A DNA stretch of 64,000 nt from Methylomagnum ishizawai (lineage in GTDB: Bacteria; Pseudomonadota; Gammaproteobacteria; Methylococcales; Methylococcaceae), in the NCBI RefSeq assembly GCF_019670005.1, contig NZ_AP019783.1, positions 2,320,150 to 2,384,149 of the forward strand. The letters are read 5' to 3'. How positions within the stretch are numbered: the first letter of the stretch is position 1; each line of letters starts with the position of its first letter. This document shows, piece after piece, positions 40,842 to 50,200 of this stretch. Below the pieces are notes generated by a model that was not told the origin of the DNA, did not search any database, and was given only the letters and a program-made list of their open reading frames with translations. The translations under genes and the position numbers were made by a program.

Positions 40842-40881
40842 AAATGAAAAACGGGGCTTCACATCGCTGTGTCGCCCCGTT
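40842..40881 (-). terminator. Attenuator hairpin between pqqA and pqqB
   Basis: On the minus strand, AACGGGGC and GCCCCGTT pair (40874-40881 with 40850-40857), the interior contains a second small palindrome (ACAGCGATGT), and the stem is followed by TTTTT. It looks like a partial terminator 17 bases after the pqqA stop that would leave pqqA transcripts in excess over pqqBCDE. Confidence 0.75.
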
Positions 40882-40897
40882 CGGAAACCAACCGCGA

Positions 40898-40972
40898 TTA
40901 GCGGTTGTAGATGTACATGGTGACTTCGAAGCCGAAGCGCATGTCAACGTAGCTCGGTGTTTCCCATTTCAT
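40898..40972 (-). CDS. pqqA: PQQ precursor peptide PqqA
   Basis: A 24-residue peptide, MKWETPSYVDMRFGFEVTMY followed by IYNR, is the PQQ precursor. Glu16 and Tyr20, the residues joined to make PQQ, are in the standard E-V-T-M-Y arrangement. A GGAGG ribosome binding site precedes the ATG at 40972, and a near-consensus promoter lies at 41034-41062. It is too short for usual gene-length cut-offs but is unmistakable. Confidence 0.97.
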   Translation of the reverse strand: MKWETPSYVDMRFGFEVTMYIYNR

Positions 40973-41033
40973 TTCGGATTCCTCCAAAGGGTTGATTTCT
41001 ATGGTCAAAACAGCTTCTGCAAGCCCGCCCAAA

Positions 41034-41062
41034 AGTATACGTCTCCGGTTTGGCGAAAGCAA
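41034..41062 (-). promoter_or_regulatory. Sigma-70 promoter of the pqq operon
   Basis: On the minus strand, TTGCTT (41057-41062) and TATACT (41034-41039) are separated by 17 bases. The predicted start of transcription is about 55 bases before the pqqA ATG. The rest of the 285-base gap is mainly the palindromic element at 41184-41239. Confidence 0.7.
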
Positions 41063-41183
41063 CCGAGGGGGCGGAGGGCTCGCGGGTCGGTGGGAAAGGA
41101 TGGGCCTTGCATCCAACGGGGCTTGGATGTGAACCCACGAGGGTTGCCGTTCATCCCGGTTGGTGCTTGGTGCAGCGGAACAG

Positions 41184-41239
41184 CCCGGTAGGATGTGTTG
41201 GGTGAAGGGAAGTATTTCCCTTCGGCACATCTTACCGGG
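41184..41239. repeat. Long palindrome (REP-like) after the 800-residue secreted protein gene
   Basis: CCCGGTAGGATGTG at 41184-41197 pairs with CACATCTTACCGGG at 41226-41239 with one wobble, and an inner stem AAGGGAA/TTCCCTT fills the loop. It starts with a GTAGGATGTG core like many gammaproteobacterial REP elements. Just after the stop at 41258, it may serve as terminator of that minus-strand gene. Confidence 0.6.
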
Positions 41240-41257
41240 TTTGGTTGTGGGGTGGGC

Positions 41258-43660
41258 TTAGGGTTGCGGTTCGAGGACAATCACCGCGTCCGTGGGAATC
41301 GTTGCGGTTATGGTTAATGTTTTAGAGTTGGCATCAAAGCTTGTTTTGATGTATTCATCATTTGCAGGCAAGCTATCGAAAGTTAGTTGCTTGGTCATCA
41401 ATCCGGTGTATGACATAGGCGCAGGATCGTTGGGGTTCTCCCTATCGCAAGGGCTAGGCTCGATGTTGTTTCTTTTAGTGCTTTGGAGATATGTCTTAGC
41501 GGCCCCTCCTTTTATCATAGTGACCGGATCGTCATCACAAAAAAAACAATTTGAAAATGATGAGGTATTAGTCGGATCGTCCGGAAAAAATGGGTCCGTA
41601 TCGAGATAACCTCTGCTTTGTAGGTCTCTCTTTATGCAATTGAATGCATAAGTGTCTGGCTGATATCTAATTAATTTCCAGTTATTTTGGAAGTTTAGTG
41701 GTAAGAATATGGTAGGGGCAATGGTAGGGGTGATATTATACTTTAATTCTACTTTACTATATGCGTTGTTGGCAAAGTTAAGATTTAAGCGGGCGTTACT
41801 ATCCCCAGCCCCGATTCCAAAGGTCGCGATAACGATCGAGCGCAAGGTGTTATCATTAGGATTGGTGAATGCAATCGCGCTTGCCTGGGTTGAGACATCA
41901 TTTTCCGATGTGTTGTACTTTTTTACTGATGTAGGCTTTAATGGAAGGATTTGGCTTCCCACGCCGTTCCCCGCCAACCGATACCGATCCAAAAGTGCGT
42001 ATACAAACCCATTGCCTAATAGTAGATTTTCACCGATATTGCCTCCTGTGGTAGTGCCCCAGCCGACAACGCGCTGTACATTTAGCGGGTACCTGTATGA
42101 CGTAGGGCTGTTTGGTCGGGTATACGGTGTGGGATCGTACCGGTTGGGATTGCGGAAATTTACTTTGAGATTGTTATTGTTGTCATTGGAGTAATAATAG
42201 TAACCAGCTTTGATCCCCATGAGAACCTGAAAAGTCCATGAGGCATTCCTGGCTTGGTTAGTGGGTTGGGTGTTTTCTAATCGGAATTGATGTATTTCAT
42301 GCGGAATTTGGGGATGCGGCTTGTTGTTTTCAGGATCAAGGTTTGCTTCAAGATTGTAGAAATAATTATAAGTCGCGTTGATCCTGCCCCACGGCATTGA
42401 AGATGAGGCCGGGTTGTTATTGTTGCTGTTACGAAGGTTGCCGTAAAGTTCCTTCGCTATATAGCTCGGTGGGTTAATTGTCGGGTTAACTTCTGTAACG
42501 TAATCCCAGGGGCATTTATAAAAATGGCTATCAGAATTGTCTGAATTTGGTATTCCAATTTCAGCTGGAGCAATTTGTGAATTAGGGTAATAATGCTGTA
42601 ATTCTTTTAGAGTGGCATTGTAAAGATCTTTGTAGCTATAATCAGCGCCATAATCCGATGGGTCCGCTACTTCGTTATCACTATCCGCAGATAACAAGGA
42701 GAAGTTCGGGACATCTATTCTTTGAGTTGGATCTGCTGGACAAACGGTGGTTTCCCAACTCCTAAAATTACTATAATTACTTCTAAGAGTGAATATGAGT
42801 TTGTCAAGTACAGCGGTGCCTCGAGAAAGTGTAAAGCTGGCTGGAGGAGGTGGGGTTGGGTCTGATGCCCATAATGAAAGTTTTTTCGGAGGTACCACAT
42901 TGCCATAATTTAACTTCGGAGGTACCACATTTCCATTATCTGTATGCGCGATGGCCCATGGAGTAAGCCCTAAGTGAAGGGTGATATCTTTCGCACAATA
43001 GCCGCTTTTCAAATAAGGATATAAATGCCACTGGATGGTATTGTATGACAGCGAGTTTTGATTATAAATTGATTGAAGTGATTCATTGCAGGGTGAAGAA
43101 TTTGTTGGTCCGCAGGGTAAAGAGTCTGGTTTGTTAATCCCAATATTGCTATTGATAACAAGATTGCTGTTGTTAGAGTTGCTAGGGGGAGCAACGAGGA
43201 AGTCGAGGGAATCGTTAGTAAGACAAGATGGGTTGAGGTTGGTTGTGTCTAATATCCTGCAATATGACATACCTCCAGTCAATAGATCTGGCTTATAGCC
43301 TCCCAAAGCGCGGCGTATTACCACCCCATCGGCAAAGGGTACTTCTGGCACGTTTACTGGCTTAACTCCTGATATTGTCTTTGTGTGATAAATTACTTGC
43401 GAAGCTTCGGCGGAAGCGGAAGAAGGTTGAAGGTAAGCCGGGATTTGTTCGATGCCATGCCCGTAATAATTGCCTAGGACCTGCCGGTAGCGGTAGAAAT
43501 TATCAAGAAAGACAGGTGCAGTAAGGGGTGGGTCATCCGCGTCATTTAAGCGAGTATGAGCATCGCTGATAATATTGCAAGGCGGATCGGCTATAGCGCA
43601 CCCACAAGAGAGGGTCGTCAATGTTCCGATTATTAAAGTATGCTTATGATAGCTAGACAT
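41258..43660 (-). CDS. Large secreted Asn-rich protein of unknown function
   Basis: The 800-residue product has an N-terminal export signal (HTLIIGTLTTLSCGCAIADPP); the LSCGC stretch could be a lipobox or just the signal's end. The mature protein is rich in Asn, Ser, Tyr and Pro with about 14 cysteines, suggesting disulfides and an extracellular or periplasmic place. A short duplicated segment, GNVVPPK, occurs twice near residues 250-260. The C-terminal 60 residues (FDANSKTLTITATIPTDAVIVLEPQP) look like a beta-sandwich strand set. No catalytic motif is recognised. Its DNA is much more AT-rich than that of its neighbours, pointing to horizontal gain. It lies directly upstream of pqqA, on the same strand but as a separate unit. 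Confidence 0.75.
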   Translation of the reverse strand: MSSYHKHTLIIGTLTTLSCGCAIADPPCNIISDAHTRLNDADDPPLTAPVFLDNFYRYRQVLGNYYGHGIEQIPAYLQPSSASAEASQVIYHTKTISGVKPVNVPEVPFADGVVIRRALGGYKPDLLTGGMSYCRILDTTNLNPSCLTNDSLDFLVAPPSNSNNSNLVINSNIGINKPDSLPCGPTNSSPCNESLQSIYNQNSLSYNTIQWHLYPYLKSGYCAKDITLHLGLTPWAIAHTDNGNVVPPKLNYGNVVPPKKLSLWASDPTPPPPASFTLSRGTAVLDKLIFTLRSNYSNFRSWETTVCPADPTQRIDVPNFSLLSADSDNEVADPSDYGADYSYKDLYNATLKELQHYYPNSQIAPAEIGIPNSDNSDSHFYKCPWDYVTEVNPTINPPSYIAKELYGNLRNSNNNNPASSSMPWGRINATYNYFYNLEANLDPENNKPHPQIPHEIHQFRLENTQPTNQARNASWTFQVLMGIKAGYYYYSNDNNNNLKVNFRNPNRYDPTPYTRPNSPTSYRYPLNVQRVVGWGTTTGGNIGENLLLGNGFVYALLDRYRLAGNGVGSQILPLKPTSVKKYNTSENDVSTQASAIAFTNPNDNTLRSIVIATFGIGAGDSNARLNLNFANNAYSKVELKYNITPTIAPTIFLPLNFQNNWKLIRYQPDTYAFNCIKRDLQSRGYLDTDPFFPDDPTNTSSFSNCFFCDDDPVTMIKGGAAKTYLQSTKRNNIEPSPCDRENPNDPAPMSYTGLMTKQLTFDSLPANDEYIKTSFDANSKTLTITATIPTDAVIVLEPQP

Positions 43661-43993
43661 GTCATTTTCTCCGTCAAAAAGTTAAAAACCAACATTTCGT
43701 ATCATCTTTCGTTTGACTAAACAGCGCGATTTTTCACAGAGGTTTTTTGCTGCTTGCTATGCATCTGCTCGGTGGTGAAAGCGATACAAAACAACAACAA
43801 TCAACCCAAGTTAGTCAATGCCATGATGGGTTTGGTCTTTCTTCAAAGACATCTATGTGTCTTAGTGTATTATTATTATACTTTGGACTGATTGTGCTTG
43901 AATCTTAAGAAGCTGTCAAATTTTTTATAGTGTGGATTGATTGTGTAGGGTGAGCATACATCTGCGCCTATATTTGTAGGCTATACGAAAATC
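43661..43993. other. AT-rich intergenic region upstream of the large secreted protein
   Basis: About 330 bases lie between the L,D-transpeptidase and the 800-residue protein genes, both on the minus strand. The composition is as AT-rich as the secreted protein gene, so the transferred segment probably includes this region. A GGAG ribosome binding site is present just before 43660. I see no RNA gene or clear promoter boxes. Confidence 0.4.
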
Positions 43994-45589
43994 TCACCCA
44001 CCAAACAACACCCGCTCCAACGCCCCATCCCGGTTGTAAATATCCGGCGCGAAATGCACCCCATCCCCCTCGACCCAGGCCGTGCGGTAGATCAAATGCA
44101 CCGGCATGGCCTTGGCCAGCGCCACGCTGGTGTGTTCGCCGCTGGCGATGGTGGCCTGGACCCGCTCCAGGGTCCAGGGCGGATTTTCCTTCGCCAACAC
44201 CCAGGCCGCCAATTCGTAGGGCTGGCCCACCCGCACGCAGCCGTGGCTATAGGTGCGGCGGCTCCTGGCGAAGAAGCGCGGCTCCGAGGTGTCGTGCAGG
44301 TAGACGTTGTACTTGTTGGGGAACATGAATTTCACCGTGCCCAGGGCGTTCCAGGGACCGGGGTCTTGGCGCAGCACGTAGCGCTCCATCGTCGCCGGGG
44401 TCATCAGGTTCCAATCGATGCCGCGGGGGTCGATCTCGGGGGCGTCCCTGGCCCCGCCGGAGAAGAAGCGGATGTGCTTGGGTTTGAGGCTGGCCGGGTT
44501 CTTGCGCAATTCTGGCAGGTATTCGTTGATGGCGATGTCGTGGGGCACATGCCAGTCCGGGTTGAATTCCAGGTATTCCAGGCGCTCGTCGAAGGCCGGG
44601 GTCGGTTGGTCGAGCTTGCCCACCACCACCGGCATGGTGATTTCCACCGCGCCGTCTTGCAGACCCCACAGGGTGAAGCTGGGAATGTTGACCCAGATTT
44701 GCCGTCCGGCGCGGTCGGCGGACAGCCAGCGCCAGCGTTCCAGGTTGACGATGATTTGGCGGATGCGCTGCTCCACCGGTACGTTGAGGGCGGCGAGGGT
44801 TTCCGGGCCGATGACGCCTTGCGGGGGCAGGGCGTGGCGCTTTTGGAAGCGCTTGACGGCGGCGGCCAGCGCTTCGTCGTAGGTCTTGCCGTGGCCGGGT
44901 TCGGCGGCGTCGGTGAGGGCGAGGCGCTGGCGGATCGAGGGGATGCGCGGGTCGCTCATGCCCGGTTGCAACGTGGGGCCGGAGGGGATGGTCGGCCAGC
45001 CGCCTTGCTGGGCCAGGGCGCGGTAGTCCTTGAGGGCTTGTTTGAGGGCGGCGTATTCGGGGTGTTGCGGCGCGAGGTGTTCGAGGAAAGGGGCGAGGCC
45101 GGGGGTTTCCAAGCCTTTGCGCGGGGCGGCGGATGGGGTGGCCTGGGCTTGTTCTTCGAGGCGGCGGGCCGCGTCCCGGCCCCGGCCCACGTCGGCGGCG
45201 TAGCGCAAATAGCCTTGGGTCAGCAAGAGTTCCAGCCGGGCCAGGCTGTCGGGGTCGGATTTCAGCCAGAGCCGCCCGATGGCCTCGGTCCCGTAATCCT
45301 CGGGGCGCAGACCTTCCCCGCCCGCGTCGTCCAGGAAGTGGCGCAAGACCTTGGCCCGTGCCGAAGGCTCGCCGCCCGCGATCCAGAACGGCTTGAAACC
45401 CTTGGCGCGGTAGAGCGCCACGAGATTGGTATCCGTGCCGGGTTCGGCCGCCAGGAGGGTTGCGAGCGGGCGGGCGAGCGGGGAAGGTGGGGTTTTGGCG
45501 GCGGGCGGGGCGGCGTGGCCGGAATGCGCCGCCATCAGCAAGGCGAGGCAGAAGGCGGGAAAGAGGCGGTTGGGCTTGGCTTGGATCAT
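43994..45589 (-). CDS. L,D-transpeptidase of the YcbB/LdtD type
   Basis: The 531-residue periplasmic enzyme makes 3-3 cross-links in peptidoglycan. It starts at the ATG at 45589 with a signal peptide ending AAHSGHAAPPA. An N-terminal domain (about residues 60-200) is followed by a PG_binding_1 domain (KTYDEALAAAVKRFQKRHALPPQGVIGPETLAALN) and the YkuD catalytic domain, with the nucleophile cysteine in YSHGCVRVG near residue 450 and the histidine in VYLHDTSEP. These match E. coli LdtD in order and length. It has no obvious operon partner. Confidence 0.9.
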   Translation of the reverse strand: MIQAKPNRLFPAFCLALLMAAHSGHAAPPAAKTPPSPLARPLATLLAAEPGTDTNLVALYRAKGFKPFWIAGGEPSARAKVLRHFLDDAGGEGLRPEDYGTEAIGRLWLKSDPDSLARLELLLTQGYLRYAADVGRGRDAARRLEEQAQATPSAAPRKGLETPGLAPFLEHLAPQHPEYAALKQALKDYRALAQQGGWPTIPSGPTLQPGMSDPRIPSIRQRLALTDAAEPGHGKTYDEALAAAVKRFQKRHALPPQGVIGPETLAALNVPVEQRIRQIIVNLERWRWLSADRAGRQIWVNIPSFTLWGLQDGAVEITMPVVVGKLDQPTPAFDERLEYLEFNPDWHVPHDIAINEYLPELRKNPASLKPKHIRFFSGGARDAPEIDPRGIDWNLMTPATMERYVLRQDPGPWNALGTVKFMFPNKYNVYLHDTSEPRFFARSRRTYSHGCVRVGQPYELAAWVLAKENPPWTLERVQATIASGEHTSVALAKAMPVHLIYRTAWVEGDGVHFAPDIYNRDGALERVLFGG

Positions 45590-45825
45590 CGAAGCTGTAT
45601 GGTGTGGCTGCCCGGTTGATGGTTTGGGCCGTTTTGGATCGGGCGCGGACCCGCCCGCGGAAGGGCATGGCCGATTGGGCGGTGAGCCGCCGTTTGCTTG
45701 CCGTTGAAGCGCCAATCGTCGGGAAACCCTGGATTCGCGCCGCCGCCCAGGTCGGCGCGGATTTCCAAGGGTGCGAACATCGTGTGGTTATGAAGCCGCC
45801 ACCGTAAGCGGCCTCCGCCTTGGCG

Positions 45826-47292
45826 TCAAGGCGTGAACAGCCGCTCCGCCTCGGGCAAATCCGCCGCCGGTATCCCGAACTCTTCCCAGCCCCCACCCAA
45901 AGCCTTGTACAAAGCCACCAAGGTGGTCGCCGTCGCGGTCTGGCTTTGCGCCAGGTCGCGCTGGTCTTCCAGCAGGCGCTTCTCGGTATCCAGCACGGTG
46001 AGGAAGTTCTCCACGCCGTCGTCGAAGCGCAGATGCGCCAGCCGGTAGGCTTCCAGGCTTTCCGCCGCCGCCGAGGTCAACAGGACTTGGCGTTCGCGCA
46101 CCCGGTTGTAGTTCACCAGGGCGTTTTCGGTTTCCTCCAGGGCGCCCAGCACCGTTTGTTCGTACTGGGCCAGGGACGCTTCGGCGGTGGCGTCGGCGGC
46201 GCGGATGCGGGCGTACACCTGCCCTAGGTTGAGCGCGGCCCAGGTGATGCGCGGGCCGAAGGAATAGGCCCCGGAACCGGAAGCGCCCAGCCCGGTGAAG
46301 GATTGCGCTTCCAGCGCGAAGGTGCCGTTGAAGCTGACCCTGGGGAACAAATCGGCGGTGGTGACGCCGATGCTGGCGGTGGCCGAGGCCAGTTGGCGCT
46401 CGGCGGCGCGGATATCCGGGCGGCGGCGCAAGAGCTCGGCGGGCTTGCCGATTTGCACCAGGTCGGGGAGCGGCGGGATCGGCTCGGGTTTCAGCAAATC
46501 GTCGGCCAGGGCGGCGGGCAATTGCCCGGTCAGCACGCCGATGCGGTGTACATCCTGATGGATCAGGCTATCGATGGGCGGGATGGTCGCCAGGGTGGTG
46601 TTGAGCTGGGCCTTGGCGCGGGCGGTGTCGAGGCTGGTGCCGACGCCGGCGTCCAGCCGTTCCTGGGTCAGTTCCACGGTGTGGGTTTGGTTCTCGGCGT
46701 TCTTGCGGGCGACGTAGAGCTGGTTTTGATGGCCGCGCAACTCGAAATAATTGCGGGCCACCTCAGACACCACGCTGATGAGCAGCGCCCGGCGGTCGGC
46801 CTCGGCGGCTTCGATATTGGCCTCCTGCGCCTCGACGTTGCGGCGGATGCGGCCAAAGATATCGATTTCCCAGGCGGCGTCGAAGCCGGTGTTGTACAGC
46901 TTCAAGTCGCGGGGGACGAAGTTGCGCCGGTTCAATGAATCGAAGCTGCGGTGCTGGTCGGTGTAGTTGGCGTGGGTGGTGATGTGGGGGAACAGGTCCA
47001 GCCCGGCATCCAGGAATAACGCCCGCGCCTGCCGCAGGTTGGCCTCGGCGGCTTTGAGGTCGCGGTTGTTGAGGACCGCGAGTTCGATCAGCTTGACCAG
47101 GCGCGGGTCTTTGAATTGCTTCCACCACGCCCCTTCGATGCCCTGGGTTTGGAACTCGGGCTGTTGGGCGTTGGCGAATGCGGGACCGGGGTCGGTCTTG
47201 GGTTTTTGGTAGTCGGGGCCGACCATGCAGCCCGCCAATTGAACCGCCAGCAGGGTGGGCAGGATGAGTTTGCGGGAGTTGTGGTGCTTCAT
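45826..47292 (-). CDS. RND efflux outer-membrane lipoprotein (NodT/OprM family)
   Basis: The 488-residue protein forms the outer-membrane channel of the adjacent efflux pump. It has a lipobox (LLAVQLAGC at about residue 22) and the typical NodT start CMVGPDYQKP. Two OEP repeats follow (about 60-260 and 270-470), with long coiled helices (NRDLKAAEANLRQARALF, ALEETENALVNYNRVRERQ) and the conserved ELLRRRPDIRAAERQLASATASIGV block. The ATG at 47292 overlaps the upstream pump gene by four bases. The operon order is adaptor, pump, channel. Confidence 0.93.
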   Translation of the reverse strand: MKHHNSRKLILPTLLAVQLAGCMVGPDYQKPKTDPGPAFANAQQPEFQTQGIEGAWWKQFKDPRLVKLIELAVLNNRDLKAAEANLRQARALFLDAGLDLFPHITTHANYTDQHRSFDSLNRRNFVPRDLKLYNTGFDAAWEIDIFGRIRRNVEAQEANIEAAEADRRALLISVVSEVARNYFELRGHQNQLYVARKNAENQTHTVELTQERLDAGVGTSLDTARAKAQLNTTLATIPPIDSLIHQDVHRIGVLTGQLPAALADDLLKPEPIPPLPDLVQIGKPAELLRRRPDIRAAERQLASATASIGVTTADLFPRVSFNGTFALEAQSFTGLGASGSGAYSFGPRITWAALNLGQVYARIRAADATAEASLAQYEQTVLGALEETENALVNYNRVRERQVLLTSAAAESLEAYRLAHLRFDDGVENFLTVLDTEKRLLEDQRDLAQSQTATATTLVALYKALGGGWEEFGIPAADLPEAERLFTP

Positions 47293-50200
47293 GGATGTTG
47301 TCCCTCCGCTGCCGTGGCTTGGGGCTGGGGGCTGCCGCGCCGTTCCACCCAAGCCCGGATCGTCACATAGAACACCGGCGTCAACAGCAGCCCGAAGAAG
47401 GTCACCCCCAGCATCCCGCTGAATACCGCCGTGCCCAAAATCTGCCGTGCCTCGGCCCCCGCCCCGGTCGAGACCATCAGCGGGAACACGCCCATCACGA
47501 AGGCGAACGAGGTCATCAGGATGGGCCGGAGCCGGAGCCGCGCCGCCTCGATGGCGGCGGCCTTGCGGTCCAAGCCTTGGTCCTGGCGCTTGCGGGCGAA
47601 CTCCACGATCAGGATGGCGTTCTTGCTGGCCAATCCCACCAAGACGATGAACCCGACCTGGGTGAAGATGTTGTTGTCCATCCCCCGCAGCCACACGCCC
47701 GCCATCGAGCTCAGCAAACACATGGGCACGATCAAGATCACCGCGAACGGCAGCGACCAGCTTTCGTACTGCGCGGCCAAGGCCAGGAACACGAAGATCA
47801 CGCTCAGCGGGAACACGATGATGGCGGTGTTGCCGGCCAGGATTTGCTGGAGGCTGAGTTCAGTCCATTCGTAGCCCACGCCGGCGGGCAGGTCGGCTTT
47901 CAGGATATCTTCCATCACGGCGATGGCTTGGCCCGAACTTAAGGAAGGTAGGGTCATGCCGTTGATTTCCGCCGCCGGGAACAGGTTGTAATGGTTGATG
48001 CGGTCGGGACCGCTGGATTCCTCGGTCTTGACCAAGGTGCCGAGCGGGACCATCTCGCCCGCGAGGTTGCGGGTTTTGAGCTGGGCGATATCTTCCGGGG
48101 TCACGCGGTGCTGGGCGTCGGCCTGGGCCACCACCTGATAGCTGCGCCCGAACCGGCTGAAATCGTTGATATACAGCGAACCCAGATAAATCTGCAAAGT
48201 ATCGAACACCTCGGCCAGGGGCAGGCCCATGGATTTGGCCTTGGTGCGGTCCACATCCAGGTGCATCTGCGGCACATTGGCGCGGAAGGTGGTGAACACC
48301 CGGGCCATGCCCGGTTGCTGGTTGGCCTTGGCGATGATGTCGTTGGCGGCTTTTTCCAACTCCGTGGGGCCGAGGTTGGCGCGGTCCTGCAATTGCAGCT
48401 TGAAACCTCCCACCGAACTCATGCCCCGGATCGGCGGCGGCGCGAACACGGCGACATAGGCGTCGCGGATGCCGAACATGCGCTGTTGGATTTGGCCCAT
48501 GATGGCATCGGCGGATTGCTCGGGGTGGAGGGCGCGTTGCTCGAAGGGTGCGAGCCGGGCGAACAGGGTCGCGGCGTTGGATTGCGCCCCGAAGGTCAGG
48601 ATCGAGAAACCGGCGTAGGCGTTGACATGGGCCACGCCGGGAATCTGGGTGATGATCTCGCTGGCTTCCTTCACCACGGCGTCGGAACGCTCGAACGAGG
48701 CGGCGTCCGGCAATTGCGCGTAGACGATGAGATAGCCCTGGTCCGCCTGGGGGATGAAGCCGGTCGGCACCTGGTCGAAGGCCAGGAAATTCAGGCCGTT
48801 CAGCCCGGCGTAGAGGACCAGCATCACCGCGCTGAACCGGATCAGGCGCCGGACCAATCCGGCATAGCCCGCGCTGAAAGCCCCGAACACCCGGTTGAAC
48901 CCCCGGAAGAACCAGCCGAACAGGAAATCCAGTAGCCGGGTCAGCGGGTCTTGTTTATGGCTGTGGTCGTGGGCGCGGTCCAGCATCAGGGCGCACAGGG
49001 CCGGGCTAAGGGTCAGCGAGTTGAAGGCCGAAATCAGGGTCGAGACCGAGATGGTCAGGGCGAATTGCTTATAGAACGCCCCGGTCACGCCGGTGATGAA
49101 GGCCGTGGGCACGAATACCGCCACCAGCACCAAGGCCGTGGCGACGATGGGTCCGACCACTTCCTCCATGGCTTTGCGGGTGGCGTCGCGGGCATGGAGT
49201 CCCAGCGCGATATTGCGCTCGACGTTCTCCACCACCACGATGGCGTCGTCCACCACGATGCCGATGGCCAGCACCAGCCCGAACAGCGACAGCGTGTTGA
49301 GCGACAGCCCCAGGGCCGCCATGATCCCGAACGTCCCGATCAAGGACACCGGCACCGCCAGCAAGGGGATGATGGTCGCCCGCCAGTTTTGCAGGAACAC
49401 CAAGACCACCAGCACCACCAGGGCGATGGCCTCGAACAGGGTCATCACCACCTTTTCGATGGATTGCTGCACGAACACCACGGTGTCGTAGACCAGCACA
49501 TAATCCACGCCTTCCGGGAACCGCTGTTTCAGGGCTTCCATGGTCTGGACCACGGCTTCCTTGGTCTCGATGGCATTGGTGCCGGGCATCTGGAAGATCG
49601 CGAGGCCGACGGTTTCCTGGCCGTCGAGGCGCAATTGCGAGGCGTAGTCCTTGGCCCCGAGTTCGATGCGGGCCACGTCCTTGAGCCGGGTGATTTGGCC
49701 GTCCGCGCCATTCTTGACGATGATCTCGCCGAATTGATGCTCGTCGGACAAGCGGCCCTGGGTGGTGAGGGTGAACTGGAATTCCTGGCCCTGCGGTACC
49801 GGCGGTTGTCCCAGCACGCCCGCCGCGACCTGGATGTTCTGCTCGCGGATGGCGTTCACCACGTCGGAGGCGGTGAGGTTGCGGGCGGCGATCTTCTCGG
49901 GGTCCAGCCACACCCGCATGCTGTATTCGCGGCCCCCGAACAGGAACACATCGCCCACGCCGGGCAAACGGGCCAGGGCGTCGCGCACTTGCAACAAGGC
50001 ATAGTTGCTGAGGTAGACCGAGTCGTAGCGCTGGTTGGGGGAAATCAGGTTCACCACCAGGCTCAGGTCCGGGCTGCGCTTGCGGACGCTGATGCCTTGG
50101 CGGCGGACTTCTTCCGGTAGGCGCGGTTCGGCCAGGGTGACGCGGTTCTGGACCAGGACTTGGGCCTTGTCCAGGTTGGTGCCCTGCTTGAAGGTGACGG

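Noticed and set aside
45586..45780. Minus-strand frame upstream of the L,D-transpeptidase
   Set aside because: No family match, no good ribosome binding site, and it probably overlaps that gene's promoter region.
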